Origin: Thermoplasmatales archaeon BRNA1
Lineage (GTDB): Archaea; Thermoplasmatota; Thermoplasmata; Methanomassiliicoccales; Methanomethylophilaceae
Assembly (NCBI GenBank): GCA_000350305.1
Contig: CP002916.1
Location: 496,001-560,000 of the forward strand
Direction of reading: 5' to 3'
DNA: 64,000 nucleotides
The notes below the pieces were generated by a model that saw nothing but the letters and a program-made list of their open reading frames with translations, had not been told where the DNA came from and ran no database searches. Below are positions 46,404-54,843 of this stretch, one piece after another (positions within the stretch are counted from its first letter, which is position 1; every line of letters starts with the position of its first letter). Made by a program: the position numbers and the translations under genes.

Positions 46404-47468
46404 TCATATGACGCCCGTGGTGCGGGCGAGGTTGTAGGCGGCGTTCCTGGTGAGCCCGTTGTCTCCGAGGATGGTGAAACGGTCCTTCCTGACCTTGTTC
46501 GCCGCAACGAGGGCATCCACGATGTCCTCTTCGGACAGGCCGAGCTCGGACGCGGTGGTGGGTGCGCCGATCTTCTTCAGGGCATCGCGGATGACCTTCC
46601 AGTTGCCGCTCTGAAGCTGTGTCATCATGATGCATCCGACGCCGCACTGCTCGCCGTGCATGGCGCTGCTGGGGTGCAGGATGTCCAGGGCATGGGAGAA
46701 CATGTGCTCCGAACCGCTGGTGGGACGGGAACTTCCCGCGATGCACATGGACGTCCCCGACGCGATGATGGGCTTGAGGGCGAGCCATATGCTCTCCTCC
46801 ATGCCCGGTTTGATGAAGTCTGCATAGTCCACGAGGCTCTGTGCGGAGTAGTGTGCGAGTGTGTATGCGGAGGTGCTGAACTCCTCGTCCTTCATCCTCC
46901 TTGCGAAATCCCAGTCCCACAGGGCGGTGAGGTTGGAGATGACGTCAGCACACCCGGATGCCAGGAACCTGTAGGGTGCCTTGAGGAGCACTTCGGTGTC
47001 GGCTATGACCGCCATGGGAGGCATGGCCTGGATGGTCATGGGCGCCCCCTTCTCGTCCTTCACGGAAGCCCTGTCCGAGCAGATGCCGTCGTGGGCTACG
47101 GACGTGGGGATGCTTACGAAGGGGATCCTGAGATTGTTGGAGACGATCTTGGAAATGTCGATCTTGCTCCCTCCGCCGACGGCGAGGACGAACTTCGCGT
47201 CGCAATCCTTGGCTGCGGCGGTGGCCTTCTCGATGTCATCATGGTCGGAATTGCCGACGAAGACCTTGGTCATCTCGTATTTCTCGGACATGAGGTCATA
47301 GACCGTCTTGCCCGCGGCATCGAAGGTCTTCTCTCCGGTCACGATGATCCCGTTCTTCCCGAAAAGCAGGGAATCGCAGATCTCGCGGGTCTGATCGATG
47401 ACGCCGTGCCCCATGACGACGGAACGCGGGAAGCTCATGAACTTGACCTTCGTGAAGTCTCCGGACAC
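46404..47468 (-). CDS. egsA: sn-Glycerol-1-phosphate dehydrogenase
   Basis: Reduces dihydroxyacetone phosphate to sn-glycerol-1-phosphate, the archaeal lipid backbone, with NAD(P)H and a zinc ion. The 354-residue protein has LAVGGGSKIDISKIV near residue 97, SIPTSVAHDGICSDRASV near 120, and zinc-ligand histidines in SEHMFSHALD and MHGEQCGVG. This enzyme is a firm archaeal marker. It leads a short unit with the UPF0179 gene. Confidence 0.95.
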   Translation of the reverse strand: MSGDFTKVKFMSFPRSVVMGHGVIDQTREICDSLLFGKNGIIVTGEKTFDAAGKTVYDLMSEKYEMTKVFVGNSDHDDIEKATAAAKDCDAKFVLAVGGGSKIDISKIVSNNLRIPFVSIPTSVAHDGICSDRASVKDEKGAPMTIQAMPPMAVIADTEVLLKAPYRFLASGCADVISNLTALWDWDFARRMKDEEFSTSAYTLAHYSAQSLVDYADFIKPGMEESIWLALKPIIASGTSMCIAGSSRPTSGSEHMFSHALDILHPSSAMHGEQCGVGCIMMTQLQSGNWKVIRDALKKIGAPTTASELGLSEEDIVDALVAANKVRKDRFTILGDNGLTRNAAYNLARTTGVI

Positions 47469-47531
47469 TCAGAACACCTTTCAGCGTTATCGCGTGTAAA
47501 ATATAAAAACAATCACGCGGTTGATTTGAGC

Positions 47532-48080
47532 ATGAAGGCCCTGGTCCTGGACGGCAGCGGTAACCCTAACGGGTTCACCTCGGAAATGTGCCAGGCAGCC
47601 AGTTCCGTTCTCGAGGGAGCGGGTATCGAGTGTTCCGTGGTCCAGCTGGGCAAGGTGTGGATCGAGCACTGCAACGGCTGTCTTTCCTGCAGGAAGGGCG
47701 GGAAATGCACCATAGACGACGGGATGACCGCTTACTACGATGCTTTGGGGGAGATCGACCTCCTGGTGTTCGCCACCCCTATACGCTTCAGCGGCCCGTC
47801 CTCCATCCTCAAGACCTTCATGGACCGTCTCAACCCGTTCTTCTACTCCAATCTGAAGCATCCCAGGTTCGCCGCGGCGATGATGTGCGGCGGTGCGGAT
47901 GCTCCCAGGTTCTCCAACGCCCTGTCGGAGATGAAGGCCCTTTCCATAACCGTGGGTGCGGAATGGGCGGGTGAACTCGAGGTGTCCGGGACGGATTCCA
48001 AGAGCAGGGAGGAGGTTGCCGCCGAGGCCGCTCATTTTGCCGAAACCCTCATCCGGAGAATTCAAAACCGAACAGGCTGA
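47532..48080 (+). CDS. Flavodoxin-fold FMN reductase
   Basis: Third protein of the NAD(P)H-dependent FMN reductase / iron-sulfur flavoprotein group in the window, 182 residues. FMN loop LDGSGNPNGFTSEM (residues 6-19), cysteines in HCNGCLSCRKGGKC, flavin contact FATPIRFSGPSSILK. ATG 47532 follows a TATA-like AAAATATAAAA near 47500-47510, 22-30 bases upstream, so the message is nearly leaderless. The upstream open frame to 46656 overlaps egsA and is a shadow. Its last 32 bases overlap the convergent gene. Confidence 0.88.
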   Translation: MKALVLDGSGNPNGFTSEMCQAASSVLEGAGIECSVVQLGKVWIEHCNGCLSCRKGGKCTIDDGMTAYYDALGEIDLLVFATPIRFSGPSSILKTFMDRLNPFFYSNLKHPRFAAAMMCGGADAPRFSNALSEMKALSITVGAEWAGELEVSGTDSKSREEVAAEAAHFAETLIRRIQNRTG

Positions 48081-48678
48081 TTGCCGCGCCGTTGGGGTTT
48101 TCGGGGTCCGACGGGATGTAGGGTATCAGTCCCGGGCAGATGCTCCTAAGGTCATGCCACAGGTCATCATCCATGTAACCGTCGAGATCCATTACGACGA
48201 CGTTGCGGAAACCGGTCTTTACGAGCCTGTCGAGGATTCTGGTTGTATCCCTTTCCTCCCCTTGGGCGGTGCCAGATTCAGTGACGATGAGGGGGACGCA
48301 GTCCTCGGACAGGGCCATGGCATCCTCCAGGACGTCGTAGGAGTCGACGGTGTGGACGGGGATGACAAGGCGGGATATGTTGGCTAGGAAGGCATCCGCG
48401 ACATCTGCGAGATCCCTCACGGTCTCGACCAGCCAAATCTCGGAGCCGGTGATCCTGACCTTCTCGACGAACTTGGCATTGAACGAGCGTGTGGAGAGGC
48501 TTACGGCATCGAAGAGAAGCAGTTTCTTCCTCTCCTTCCCGGAGCGAATCTCCTTCACGGAGGTCAGGGGGATCTCGTCTTCCAAGGATATGTCGCCGTT
48601 TTTCCAGACAGCCGGTCCGGCTACCAACTGGCCGCCGGAAGCCTCGGAGAACACTGCCTGAAAGAGATGTTCTGACAC
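48049..48678 (-). CDS. Uncharacterised protein
   Basis: I cannot place this 209-residue protein with confidence. Alternating hydrophobic strands and helices (IWLVETVRDLADVADAF, RLVIPVHTVDSYDVLEDAM, CVPLIVTESGTAQ, FRNVVVMDLDGYMDDDLW) suggest an alpha/beta barrel or Rossmann-like fold. It opens with a beta-rich segment resembling a sensor or PH-like domain (VKEIRSGKERKKLLLFDA). The 3-prime end overlaps the convergent FMN reductase by 32 bases. A TATA box (TTATAAAT region, 48699-48707) is 20-25 bases upstream. Confidence 0.8.
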   Translation of the reverse strand: MSEHLFQAVFSEASGGQLVAGPAVWKNGDISLEDEIPLTSVKEIRSGKERKKLLLFDAVSLSTRSFNAKFVEKVRITGSEIWLVETVRDLADVADAFLANISRLVIPVHTVDSYDVLEDAMALSEDCVPLIVTESGTAQGEERDTTRILDRLVKTGFRNVVVMDLDGYMDDDLWHDLRSICPGLIPYIPSDPENPNGAAISLFGFEFSG

Positions 48679-48753
48679 GTGCCAGACATCCGATTCCTGT
48701 TATAAATAAGTGGAAGGGTGGATCCCGGTTCCCCGGGACCCTGTGAAGTTTAA

Positions 48754-49248
48754 TCAGTTCTTGCCCAGAGCTTTGATGGCGGGGATTGCCTGTCCGATGC
48801 TGAAGATCAGAGTGACGATACCGCCAGCAAGGAGGAGGTAGAATCCGAGGCCCATGGAGCTCTTTGTTCCGTTTCCGGCGACCATGTGGGAGTCCCAGAC
48901 GTCCCAGGTCATGAACATGATCGCGAACACGACTGCGAGGATTCCGAAGACGAAGACGATGATCGGGATGATTGTGGCGAGTTTGTCGAGCGCTCCGGGA
49001 ACGAAGAAGTTCAGAAGCTCGATAACGACAATGATGATTCCGAAAACCAGTCCGAGCATGGGGATGTATTTCTGCCAGTCGTCAGCGTCTGCGATGTCTC
49101 CGGCGTCGATGTTGACAGTTCCCACGGAGTGGTTAGCAACATAGCTGGTAATAGATGCCCAGTCCACGAAGTATGCAACGATCATCAGGATGGCACCGAT
49201 GAACGTGAACAGCCCAATGGTTTTGGGGTCTTTGATATCGAATTCCAT
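48754..49248 (-). CDS. Four-helix membrane protein, family A copy 2
   Basis: 164 residues from ATG 49248 (MEFDIKDPKTIG); the frame opens at 49293 but the extra residues look non-coding. Helices: LFTFIGAILMIVAYFVDW, PMLGLVFGIIIVVIELLNFF, IIPIIVFVFGILAVVFAIMF and FYLLLAGGIVTLIFSIGQAI. The loop between helices 1 and 2 ends ADDWQKYIPMLG, as in the paralogue at 45216. Unknown function; lipid- or stress-related roles are only guesses. Confidence 0.85.
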   Translation of the reverse strand: MEFDIKDPKTIGLFTFIGAILMIVAYFVDWASITSYVANHSVGTVNIDAGDIADADDWQKYIPMLGLVFGIIIVVIELLNFFVPGALDKLATIIPIIVFVFGILAVVFAIMFMTWDVWDSHMVAGNGTKSSMGLGFYLLLAGGIVTLIFSIGQAIPAIKALGKN

Positions 49249-49466
49249 AATATTCACCCATCCTAGAATACTAGGATGAGTTGAAAATGGCAATTATCGT
49301 TTATATATCTATTGAAGGGATGTCGCAGTCTGGGTCATATGGCTTTGCCATTTTGCGTAACAATTGTGCCCGATATAGTATATGAATCGACCTTTGTCCC
49401 GTGCCCATGAAGGTGCCGTATCAAACGCTTTATACTCACTTTCCGATTCCAGTGCGAGGTTTCGAA

Positions 49467-49850
49467 ATGGCATCAAAACCGGCAGTATTCCAGTGCGAGA
49501 AATGCGGAAACGTCTACGAGAAGACCTACGCAAAGGGCGGATGCACCCCCGTCTGCTGCGCACAGCCCGCCAAGCAGCTCGAGGCTCAGACCGGAAACCC
49601 CGACGAGAACAAGCATGTCCCCTTCATCGAGAAGCAGGCGGACGGCATCCTCGTGAAGGTCGGAAAGGCCTCCGCGCACCCCATGGAGAGCGACCACTAC
49701 ATCATCTACATCGAGATCTGCGCCGACGGCATCCTCATGAGGAAATACCTGAAGCCCGGAGACAAGCCCGAGGCGTTCTTCCCCGTCAAGGCCGACAAGG
49801 TCGTCGCGTGGGAGCTCTGCAACAAGCACGGACTCTGGAAGTCCGAGTGA
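49467..49850 (+). CDS. dfx: Desulfoferrodoxin (2Fe superoxide reductase)
   Basis: Reduces superoxide to peroxide in anaerobes. The 127-residue protein has an N-terminal desulforedoxin domain with Cys10, Cys13, Cys30 and Cys31 (CEKC, then PVCC) and a neelaredoxin domain with iron ligands His50, His71, His77, Cys118 and His121 (KHVPFIE, AHPMESDHYI, ELCNKHG). All ligands are present, so both iron centres should form. ATG 49467 follows a TATA-like TTTATACTC near 49429-49437. A terminator follows the stop. Confidence 0.95.
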   Translation: MASKPAVFQCEKCGNVYEKTYAKGGCTPVCCAQPAKQLEAQTGNPDENKHVPFIEKQADGILVKVGKASAHPMESDHYIIYIEICADGILMRKYLKPGDKPEAFFPVKADKVVAWELCNKHGLWKSE

Positions 49851-49860
49851 AACCATCAAC

Positions 49861-49879
49861 GGGAGGGTTCTCCCTCCCG
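49861..49879 (+). terminator. Terminator hairpin of superoxide reductase gene
   Basis: GGGAGGG-TTCTC-CCTCCC at 49861-49879, 10 bases after the stop, followed by GACACATTTCC; the T run is weak. Confidence 0.55.
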
Positions 49880-49950
49880 ACACATTTCCAATCCCTCCTT
49901 GTGGCATGTTTTTATCGGGGATTCACCATTCCGAGCAGAGAGATGGTGAA

Positions 49951-50448
49951 ATGGTTTCCGACAATTCGCCCAAGGCCACCAAGAGGCACGAGAAGCTCGC
50001 ACGCTCCAAGAAACAGGAAGTGGAGAACCTCGAGGTGAAGATCAGTATGGAGCAGTCCGCGCTCCGTCACTTCAAGGACGACCGCGCCCAGCAGTGCAAG
50101 AAGCTCCCCAGGGAGGAGCGTGCCGCCTTCAAGGCCGACACCAGGCGTGAGGTCGCGAAGAGGAAGGAGACCATCGCCAAGCTCAAGTCTGAGTACCGCA
50201 CCAAGAAGGCCGCGCTGAAGAAGAAGCCCGAGGAGCCCAGGAAGGAGGCCAAGTCCGCACCTGCCAAGGAAGCGCCGAAGGCCGAACCCGTCCCCGAGCC
50301 CAAGGCGGAGCCTGCCGGGGAAGCTCCGGCGGAAGAGGTCCCCGCAGAGGAAACCCTCTCCGAGGAATCTGCAGCCGAGGAGGCTCCTTCCGAGGAATCT
50401 TCGGAGGAAACACCGTCCGAGGAACCACCCAAGGGACCGTCCGAGTGA
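49951..50448 (+). CDS. Charged coiled-coil protein with acidic repetitive tail
   Basis: A 165-residue protein from ATG 49951 (MVSDNSPKATKRHEK). Residues about 10-100 are a Lys/Glu/Arg-rich helix (KKQEVENLEVKISMEQSALR, ETIAKLKSEYRTKKAALKKK), likely coiled coil. From about residue 100 the tail becomes Pro/Ala/Glu-rich and then Glu/Ser-rich (EESAAEEAPSEESSEETPSE). No catalytic motif and no membrane segment. Its composition recalls the giant coiled-coil gene at 17847 but not its repeat unit. Function unknown. Confidence 0.75.
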   Translation: MVSDNSPKATKRHEKLARSKKQEVENLEVKISMEQSALRHFKDDRAQQCKKLPREERAAFKADTRREVAKRKETIAKLKSEYRTKKAALKKKPEEPRKEAKSAPAKEAPKAEPVPEPKAEPAGEAPAEEVPAEETLSEESAAEEAPSEESSEETPSEEPPKGPSE

Positions 50449-50512
50449 CGCATCCACGGGAAAACTAAATAGAACCCTCCGCAATCGAGTGGCTGTACCA
50501 GGAGGAGACGGT

Positions 50513-52093
50513 ATGGCTGATGACGGTAACGACATGGGTATGTTCGCGGTGAGTCCATACAACAAGCCCGCGCTCTCCCGCGTCGCACCCATCGGGAACG
50601 TAAGGATTTTCGATACCACCCTCCGCGACGGCGAGCAGGCGCCAGGCATCGCCCTAAGTCCCGACGACAAGGTACGCATCGCCAAGGCACTGGACAATCT
50701 CGGAACCGACATCATCGAGGCGGGTTTCGCCGTCTCCAGCGACATCGAGAGGGACACCATCCGCCAGATCAGGGATCTGAACCTGGACTGCAAAGTATGT
50801 TCCCTTGCCAGGTCCGTGAAGAAGGACATCGACGCCGTGATCGATACGGGTCTGGATTTCGTCCACACGTTCATCGCCACGTCAGACCTCCACATGAAGT
50901 ACAAGCTGAAGATGTCCCCCGAGGACGTCAGGAACAGCGCCGTGGAGGCCGTGGAGTACGCCAGGGACCACGGGCTGGAGGTAATGTTCTCCTGCGAGGA
51001 CGCCACCCGTTCCCGGTACGAGTTCATGAGGGATATCCTTCTTGACGTACAGGACGCGGGAGCATCCTGCGTCAACATCCCCGATACCGTGGGGGTGATC
51101 CTCCCCGCAGCCTTCGGGAAGATGATCGCCGACCTGAGGTCGGAACTGAAGGTACCAATCTCCGTACACTGCCACAACGACATGGGTCTGGCACTTGCCA
51201 ATACGCTTGCAGCCGTGGAGAACGGGGCGACCATCGTGCAGGGCTGCCTAAACGGTATCGGCGAGAGGGCTGGCAACGTCGCCCTCGAGGAGGTCGCAGT
51301 GAACCTCCTCGCCAATTACGGTGTCAGGACCCTCGACCTCCCGAAGATCGCATCCACCTCCGCGCTAGTCGAGAGGATCACCGGTTTCTCCATAGCCGGG
51401 AACAAGCCCGTCGTGGGAAGGAACGCCTTTGCCCACGAGTCCGGGGTTCACGTCCACGGCATCCAGAACAACGCGGCCACCTACGAGCCCTTCCCGCCCG
51501 AGGCCATCGGTGCGAAGAGGCATCTCGTCATCGGCAAGCTCTCGGGATCCCACATGGTCGAGGAGAAGCTAAGGGAGCTCGGCATCGACTTCCCCCAGGA
51601 GCATATGGACGATCTGATGGAAGCCATCAAGAAGGCATCCATCGGAGGAAAGGAGGTCGCGGATGTCGAGGTCGGCGCCATAGCCGAGGACATCATGTGG
51701 AACAAGGCCACGCTCAGGAGGGAGTGCATCCTCGAGGAGCTGACCGTCACCACCGGCAAGTCCACCACCCCAACTGCCACAGTCAAGATCAGGAGGTCCG
51801 ATGGCTCCGCCGTCACCGTTGCGGATGTCGGTGTCGGACCCGTCAACGCCGCCGTCAACGCCATCAGGAAGGCGGTCAACGTCAACATGTCCATGGTGGA
51901 GTTCAAGTCATCCGCCGTCACCGGACAGTCCGATTCCATCTGTACCGTCGCGGTCACCGTCAAGAACGTGCAGAACGACGGCAACCTGTCCTTCGGGAGG
52001 GCGGTCAGCGTCGACATCGTAGAGGCCTCGGTGGAGGCCACTATGGCGGCCATCAACAGGGACTTCGCCCGCAACGCCAGGAAGAGGGTGTGA
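50513..52093 (+). CDS. 2-Isopropylmalate/citramalate/homocitrate synthase family enzyme
   Basis: Claisen-type acyltransferase joining acetyl-CoA to a 2-oxoacid. The catalytic barrel has FDTTLRDGEQAPGIALSP near residue 31, ISVHCHNDMGLALANT near 215 (metal His-x-His) and NAFAHESGVHVHGI near 305. The C-terminal 130 residues are a LeuA regulatory (dimer) domain (VTVADVGVGPVNAAVNAI), so feedback control is expected. Motifs do not settle whether pyruvate, 2-oxoisovalerate or 2-oxoglutarate is the substrate. ATG 50513 has GGAGG upstream; the frame opens at 50489. pcc1 follows after two bases. Confidence 0.92.
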   Translation: MADDGNDMGMFAVSPYNKPALSRVAPIGNVRIFDTTLRDGEQAPGIALSPDDKVRIAKALDNLGTDIIEAGFAVSSDIERDTIRQIRDLNLDCKVCSLARSVKKDIDAVIDTGLDFVHTFIATSDLHMKYKLKMSPEDVRNSAVEAVEYARDHGLEVMFSCEDATRSRYEFMRDILLDVQDAGASCVNIPDTVGVILPAAFGKMIADLRSELKVPISVHCHNDMGLALANTLAAVENGATIVQGCLNGIGERAGNVALEEVAVNLLANYGVRTLDLPKIASTSALVERITGFSIAGNKPVVGRNAFAHESGVHVHGIQNNAATYEPFPPEAIGAKRHLVIGKLSGSHMVEEKLRELGIDFPQEHMDDLMEAIKKASIGGKEVADVEVGAIAEDIMWNKATLRRECILEELTVTTGKSTTPTATVKIRRSDGSAVTVADVGVGPVNAAVNAIRKAVNVNMSMVEFKSSAVTGQSDSICTVAVTVKNVQNDGNLSFGRAVSVDIVEASVEATMAAINRDFARNARKRV

Positions 52094-52095
52094 GG

Positions 52096-52353
52096 ATGAT
52101 CACTCTGGAGATGCGCTTCCCATATGCCGACGAGAAGACCGCAAACGCAGTATTCTCGGCGGTGGCCCCCGAGAACTCCGGTTTCGTGGAGAGCAGACTC
52201 GAGGGACCTGTCATCATATACAATCTCAAAGCGGAGACCGCCGGTTCCCTCAGGAACACGGCCGATGACCTCTTGGCCTGCATAAAGGCGGCCGAGGAGG
52301 CGGCGGGCCTGGTATCCGAGCCATACAGGGAGCCCGAAGAGAGGCCCGAATGA
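52096..52353 (+). CDS. pcc1: KEOPS complex subunit Pcc1
   Basis: Dimerisation subunit of the t6A-forming KEOPS complex. The 85-residue protein fits the Pcc1 fold: MITLEMRFPYADEKTANAVF, SRLEGPVIIYNLKAETAGS and the hallmark SLRNTADDLLACIKAAEEA. ATG 52096 follows the synthase TGA by two bases with GTGAGG as ribosome site. It is too short to appear as its own long ORF and is easily missed. It converges with the ArcTGT gene. Confidence 0.88.
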   Translation: MITLEMRFPYADEKTANAVFSAVAPENSGFVESRLEGPVIIYNLKAETAGSLRNTADDLLACIKAAEEAAGLVSEPYREPEERPE

Positions 52354-52356
52354 GTT

Positions 52357-54309
52357 TCACTCGTCCTCGTCCTTCTCCTTCCCGGAGCGGACCTTGACGG
52401 CGATGCCCTTCTTCATGCAGCGGATCTCGTCCGCGACGAGCAGCATCTGGCCGGTGGCGATGGGGCGGTCGTTCCTGTCGACCACGATGACCTCGTCCTT
52501 GGGCACGAGTTCCCCGTCCGCCATATCCACGAACTGGGCGAAGACGTTCCTTCCCTTCTCGCAGAACGGGACGGCATCGTCCTGCACCATGCACCTCATG
52601 TGGGGCGAGGGGCAGGCCTCTATGATCCTCTTGGCGCCCTCCATCCTAAGGGTGTAGAATCCGTCTCCCGCCCTCATGGAGAGGACGTGCTCGCCGTCGG
52701 AGATGACGTTCCTGATCTTGCCGGTCTTGCGGCTGATCTTGAGCTCGATCTTCCCCCTGAAGAGGGCATCGGTGGCCTCGATTCCGAACTGATACCTCGA
52801 GACGGCCTTGGCGCGGAGGAGGTCGAGGTCGGGCATGTCTCCTTTGTCGACGTGCTCCAGCTCGGTGCCGTCGACGGCATCCTCGAACTTCTCGAGGATG
52901 AACTCGGAGGTGAGGTCCTCCCCTTCCTGGATGGTGTAGATGTCCTCTATGTTGGGGAACAGGGACTGTGCCAGAGGATACATCTCGTCAAGCTCCGCGG
53001 GCACCGGCCCGAAGGGGGAGATCACGACGGGGGTGTATCCGAGCCTCCATGCGGACCAGAACTGGTCCTGCATGGCGCGGGAGTAGGGCTTGCCCTCGGT
53101 GGCGTCGAAGATGGCGGCCTTCTTTGTGGGGGCTACGTATCTCTCCATCATCCTGTCGAAGTATCTCTTGAACACCGGCCTTCCGCGGGTCTCCGCTCCG
53201 GTGTAGAAGATGGCTCCCTCCCTGGAGATGGGGTCGTACTTCTCCATGAAGCCCTGGTACTCCCTCAGCCTGCGGAGTCCGTCGAGCATGGCGGGATGCG
53301 CCCTGCACCTCTGCTCAGCCAGCTCCCAGAGGCGGCCCTCAAGGAGGTACCTCCTCACGAGGCCCAGCTCGGACTTGATCTGGTAGAGGTTGTGCCTGGC
53401 GATGAGCTTGCTCCTGGCCCCCTTCTCCATGGCGCGGAGCCCCTCGAGGGTGATCCCGCGGCAGGCGGGGCAGTCGCAGTCGAGGGACTGCATGTCCTGG
53501 AGACGGGAGGTCCCGTCGATGAACATCATGCGGTCGTCCTTGGCGAACTTCGCGTAGGATGCGGAGTCGAAGAGGTCGCATCCCATGAGGGTGGCGAAGG
53601 CGAGGATCATGGGGTGTCCGGCACCGAAGAGGTGGACGGGGCGGTTGGGGTTCATCCCCATCTTGGAGGACATGATCACGTCCACGAGCTCCACGTAGCG
53701 GTACTGCTCCATGAGGGGGACGACGCCTCCGATGGGGTGGACGTCGATGTCCATGACTGCCTCCTTCCGGGCGCAGTAGGTCCTGAGGTCGTTGTAGACC
53801 GATCCCTGGATGACCCCGTTGATCATCATCTCGCCCTTCATGGCGACGGCCTCCTCGGTCCTCTCGAGGGTGATGTCGACGGCCTTCCTCGTCTTCTCCT
53901 CGTCCCAGTCGGGCTCTGTGAAGATATCCAGGACGGTGCCGATGTCGGTGCCGATGGATTTCTGGAACTCGACGATCTCGGGGTTTGTGAGGGGCACCGT
54001 ACCGTACATGTGGCTTTGGAACGTGCCGGAGTCGGTCATGATGACGCCGGGGAAATCCAGCATCTCGTGGAGTCCCTTGGACTGGGCCTCCTCCTTGAGA
54101 TCCGGATTGTTCTTGATGATGTATGAGTTGGTGATGATCGCACGGAAGCCGAAGTCGTCGTAGAGCTCCCTCGGCGAGACCGTCTTGATCTTGGGATTGA
54201 TGACAGGGAGAAGGGCGGGGGTCTCCAGGACACGGCCGGAGGTTGTGGTGAACTTCCCCATGCGGGCCATTCCGTCCCTTCTGGTGATCTCGAACATACC
54301 TCGGCCCAT
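52357..54309 (-). CDS. tgtA: Archaeosine tRNA-guanine transglycosylase
   Basis: Exchanges guanine-15 of archaeal tRNAs for preQ0. The 650-residue ArcTGT has the catalytic barrel (NPKIKTVSPRELYDD, MTDSGTFQSHMYG with Asp93), the zinc site DCDCPACRG with a later His, HLFGAGHPMIL, and the C-terminal C1-C2-C3 domains ending in a PUA domain (FVDMADGELVPKDEVIVVDR, GQMLLVADEIR). Full-length architecture, so no split homologue is needed. ATG 54309, or 54297 as an alternative. The enzyme is archaeal-specific. Confidence 0.95.
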   Translation of the reverse strand: MGRGMFEITRRDGMARMGKFTTTSGRVLETPALLPVINPKIKTVSPRELYDDFGFRAIITNSYIIKNNPDLKEEAQSKGLHEMLDFPGVIMTDSGTFQSHMYGTVPLTNPEIVEFQKSIGTDIGTVLDIFTEPDWDEEKTRKAVDITLERTEEAVAMKGEMMINGVIQGSVYNDLRTYCARKEAVMDIDVHPIGGVVPLMEQYRYVELVDVIMSSKMGMNPNRPVHLFGAGHPMILAFATLMGCDLFDSASYAKFAKDDRMMFIDGTSRLQDMQSLDCDCPACRGITLEGLRAMEKGARSKLIARHNLYQIKSELGLVRRYLLEGRLWELAEQRCRAHPAMLDGLRRLREYQGFMEKYDPISREGAIFYTGAETRGRPVFKRYFDRMMERYVAPTKKAAIFDATEGKPYSRAMQDQFWSAWRLGYTPVVISPFGPVPAELDEMYPLAQSLFPNIEDIYTIQEGEDLTSEFILEKFEDAVDGTELEHVDKGDMPDLDLLRAKAVSRYQFGIEATDALFRGKIELKISRKTGKIRNVISDGEHVLSMRAGDGFYTLRMEGAKRIIEACPSPHMRCMVQDDAVPFCEKGRNVFAQFVDMADGELVPKDEVIVVDRNDRPIATGQMLLVADEIRCMKKGIAVKVRSGKEKDEDE

Positions 54310-54335
54310 GGGGTCGTCTTTAATAAAAGGTGTGT

Positions 54336-54362
54336 AAGAGAGGGCTTTGCCCTCTCTTAGTT
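54336..54362 (-). terminator. Perfect 10-base hairpin between tgtA and the upstream gene
   Basis: AAGAGAGGGC-TTT-GCCCTCTCTT at 54336-54358. In minus-strand sense it follows the stop at 54364 and is trailed by ACACACCTTTTATT, where the T-rich stretch also forms the tgtA TATA-like sequence. Probably terminates the DUF2703-like gene. Confidence 0.65.
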
Positions 54363-54363
54363 T

Positions 54364-54777
54364 TCAGAGCAGCTGCTGGATGCGGAGCTTCTCGGAATCT
54401 GCGTACGCCTTGGATATGGCGTTCTTCATCAGGAGGTCCGAGATGTCCTCGATGCACTCGCCGTCCCAGTTCTTGGGGTCCCTCTCGAAGCGGATGACCT
54501 TGCTGTTGGGCTCGTCGTCCACCTCGGGGGTCTTGATCTCCAGTCCGTCGAGGATCTGGGCGACGGTCTTGCCGTTGATGATGACGTCGTTCTTTCCGTC
54601 GGTCTCCTTGCTCTCGTACTTCACGGAGATTCCGGCGAACTTCATCTCGAAGACCAGGTGCTCGATGTAGTCGTTCATCTCCTGTACGGACTTGTGCCTG
54701 AGCTCCTTTCCGGGGAGGCATTCGGGTTCCTTGGAGTGGACGTAAGTGATGTCTACCTGTGCCATGGTTAACGCCAC
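54364..54777 (-). CDS. Hypothetical protein, possibly DUF2703-like
   Basis: A 137-residue soluble protein (133 from the second ATG at 54765, MAQVDITYV). The order beta strand (QVDITYVHSK), helix (VQEMNDYIEHLVFEMKFAG), strand (ISVKYES), then NDVIINGKTVAQILDGLEI is thioredoxin-like and resembles DUF2703, but the CxxC of that family is missing. The C-terminus is helical and charged. Tentative family call; the gene itself is clear from its TATA-like TTATAAAC near 54791-54798. Confidence 0.75.
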   Translation of the reverse strand: MALTMAQVDITYVHSKEPECLPGKELRHKSVQEMNDYIEHLVFEMKFAGISVKYESKETDGKNDVIINGKTVAQILDGLEIKTPEVDDEPNSKVIRFERDPKNWDGECIEDISDLLMKNAISKAYADSEKLRIQQLL

Positions 54778-54843
54778 CGTATAGTCGCGCGGGTTTATAA
54801 TGGTGGGTCTCTCCGGAAACGGGTGAAAAAGGAATGTGCCAGA

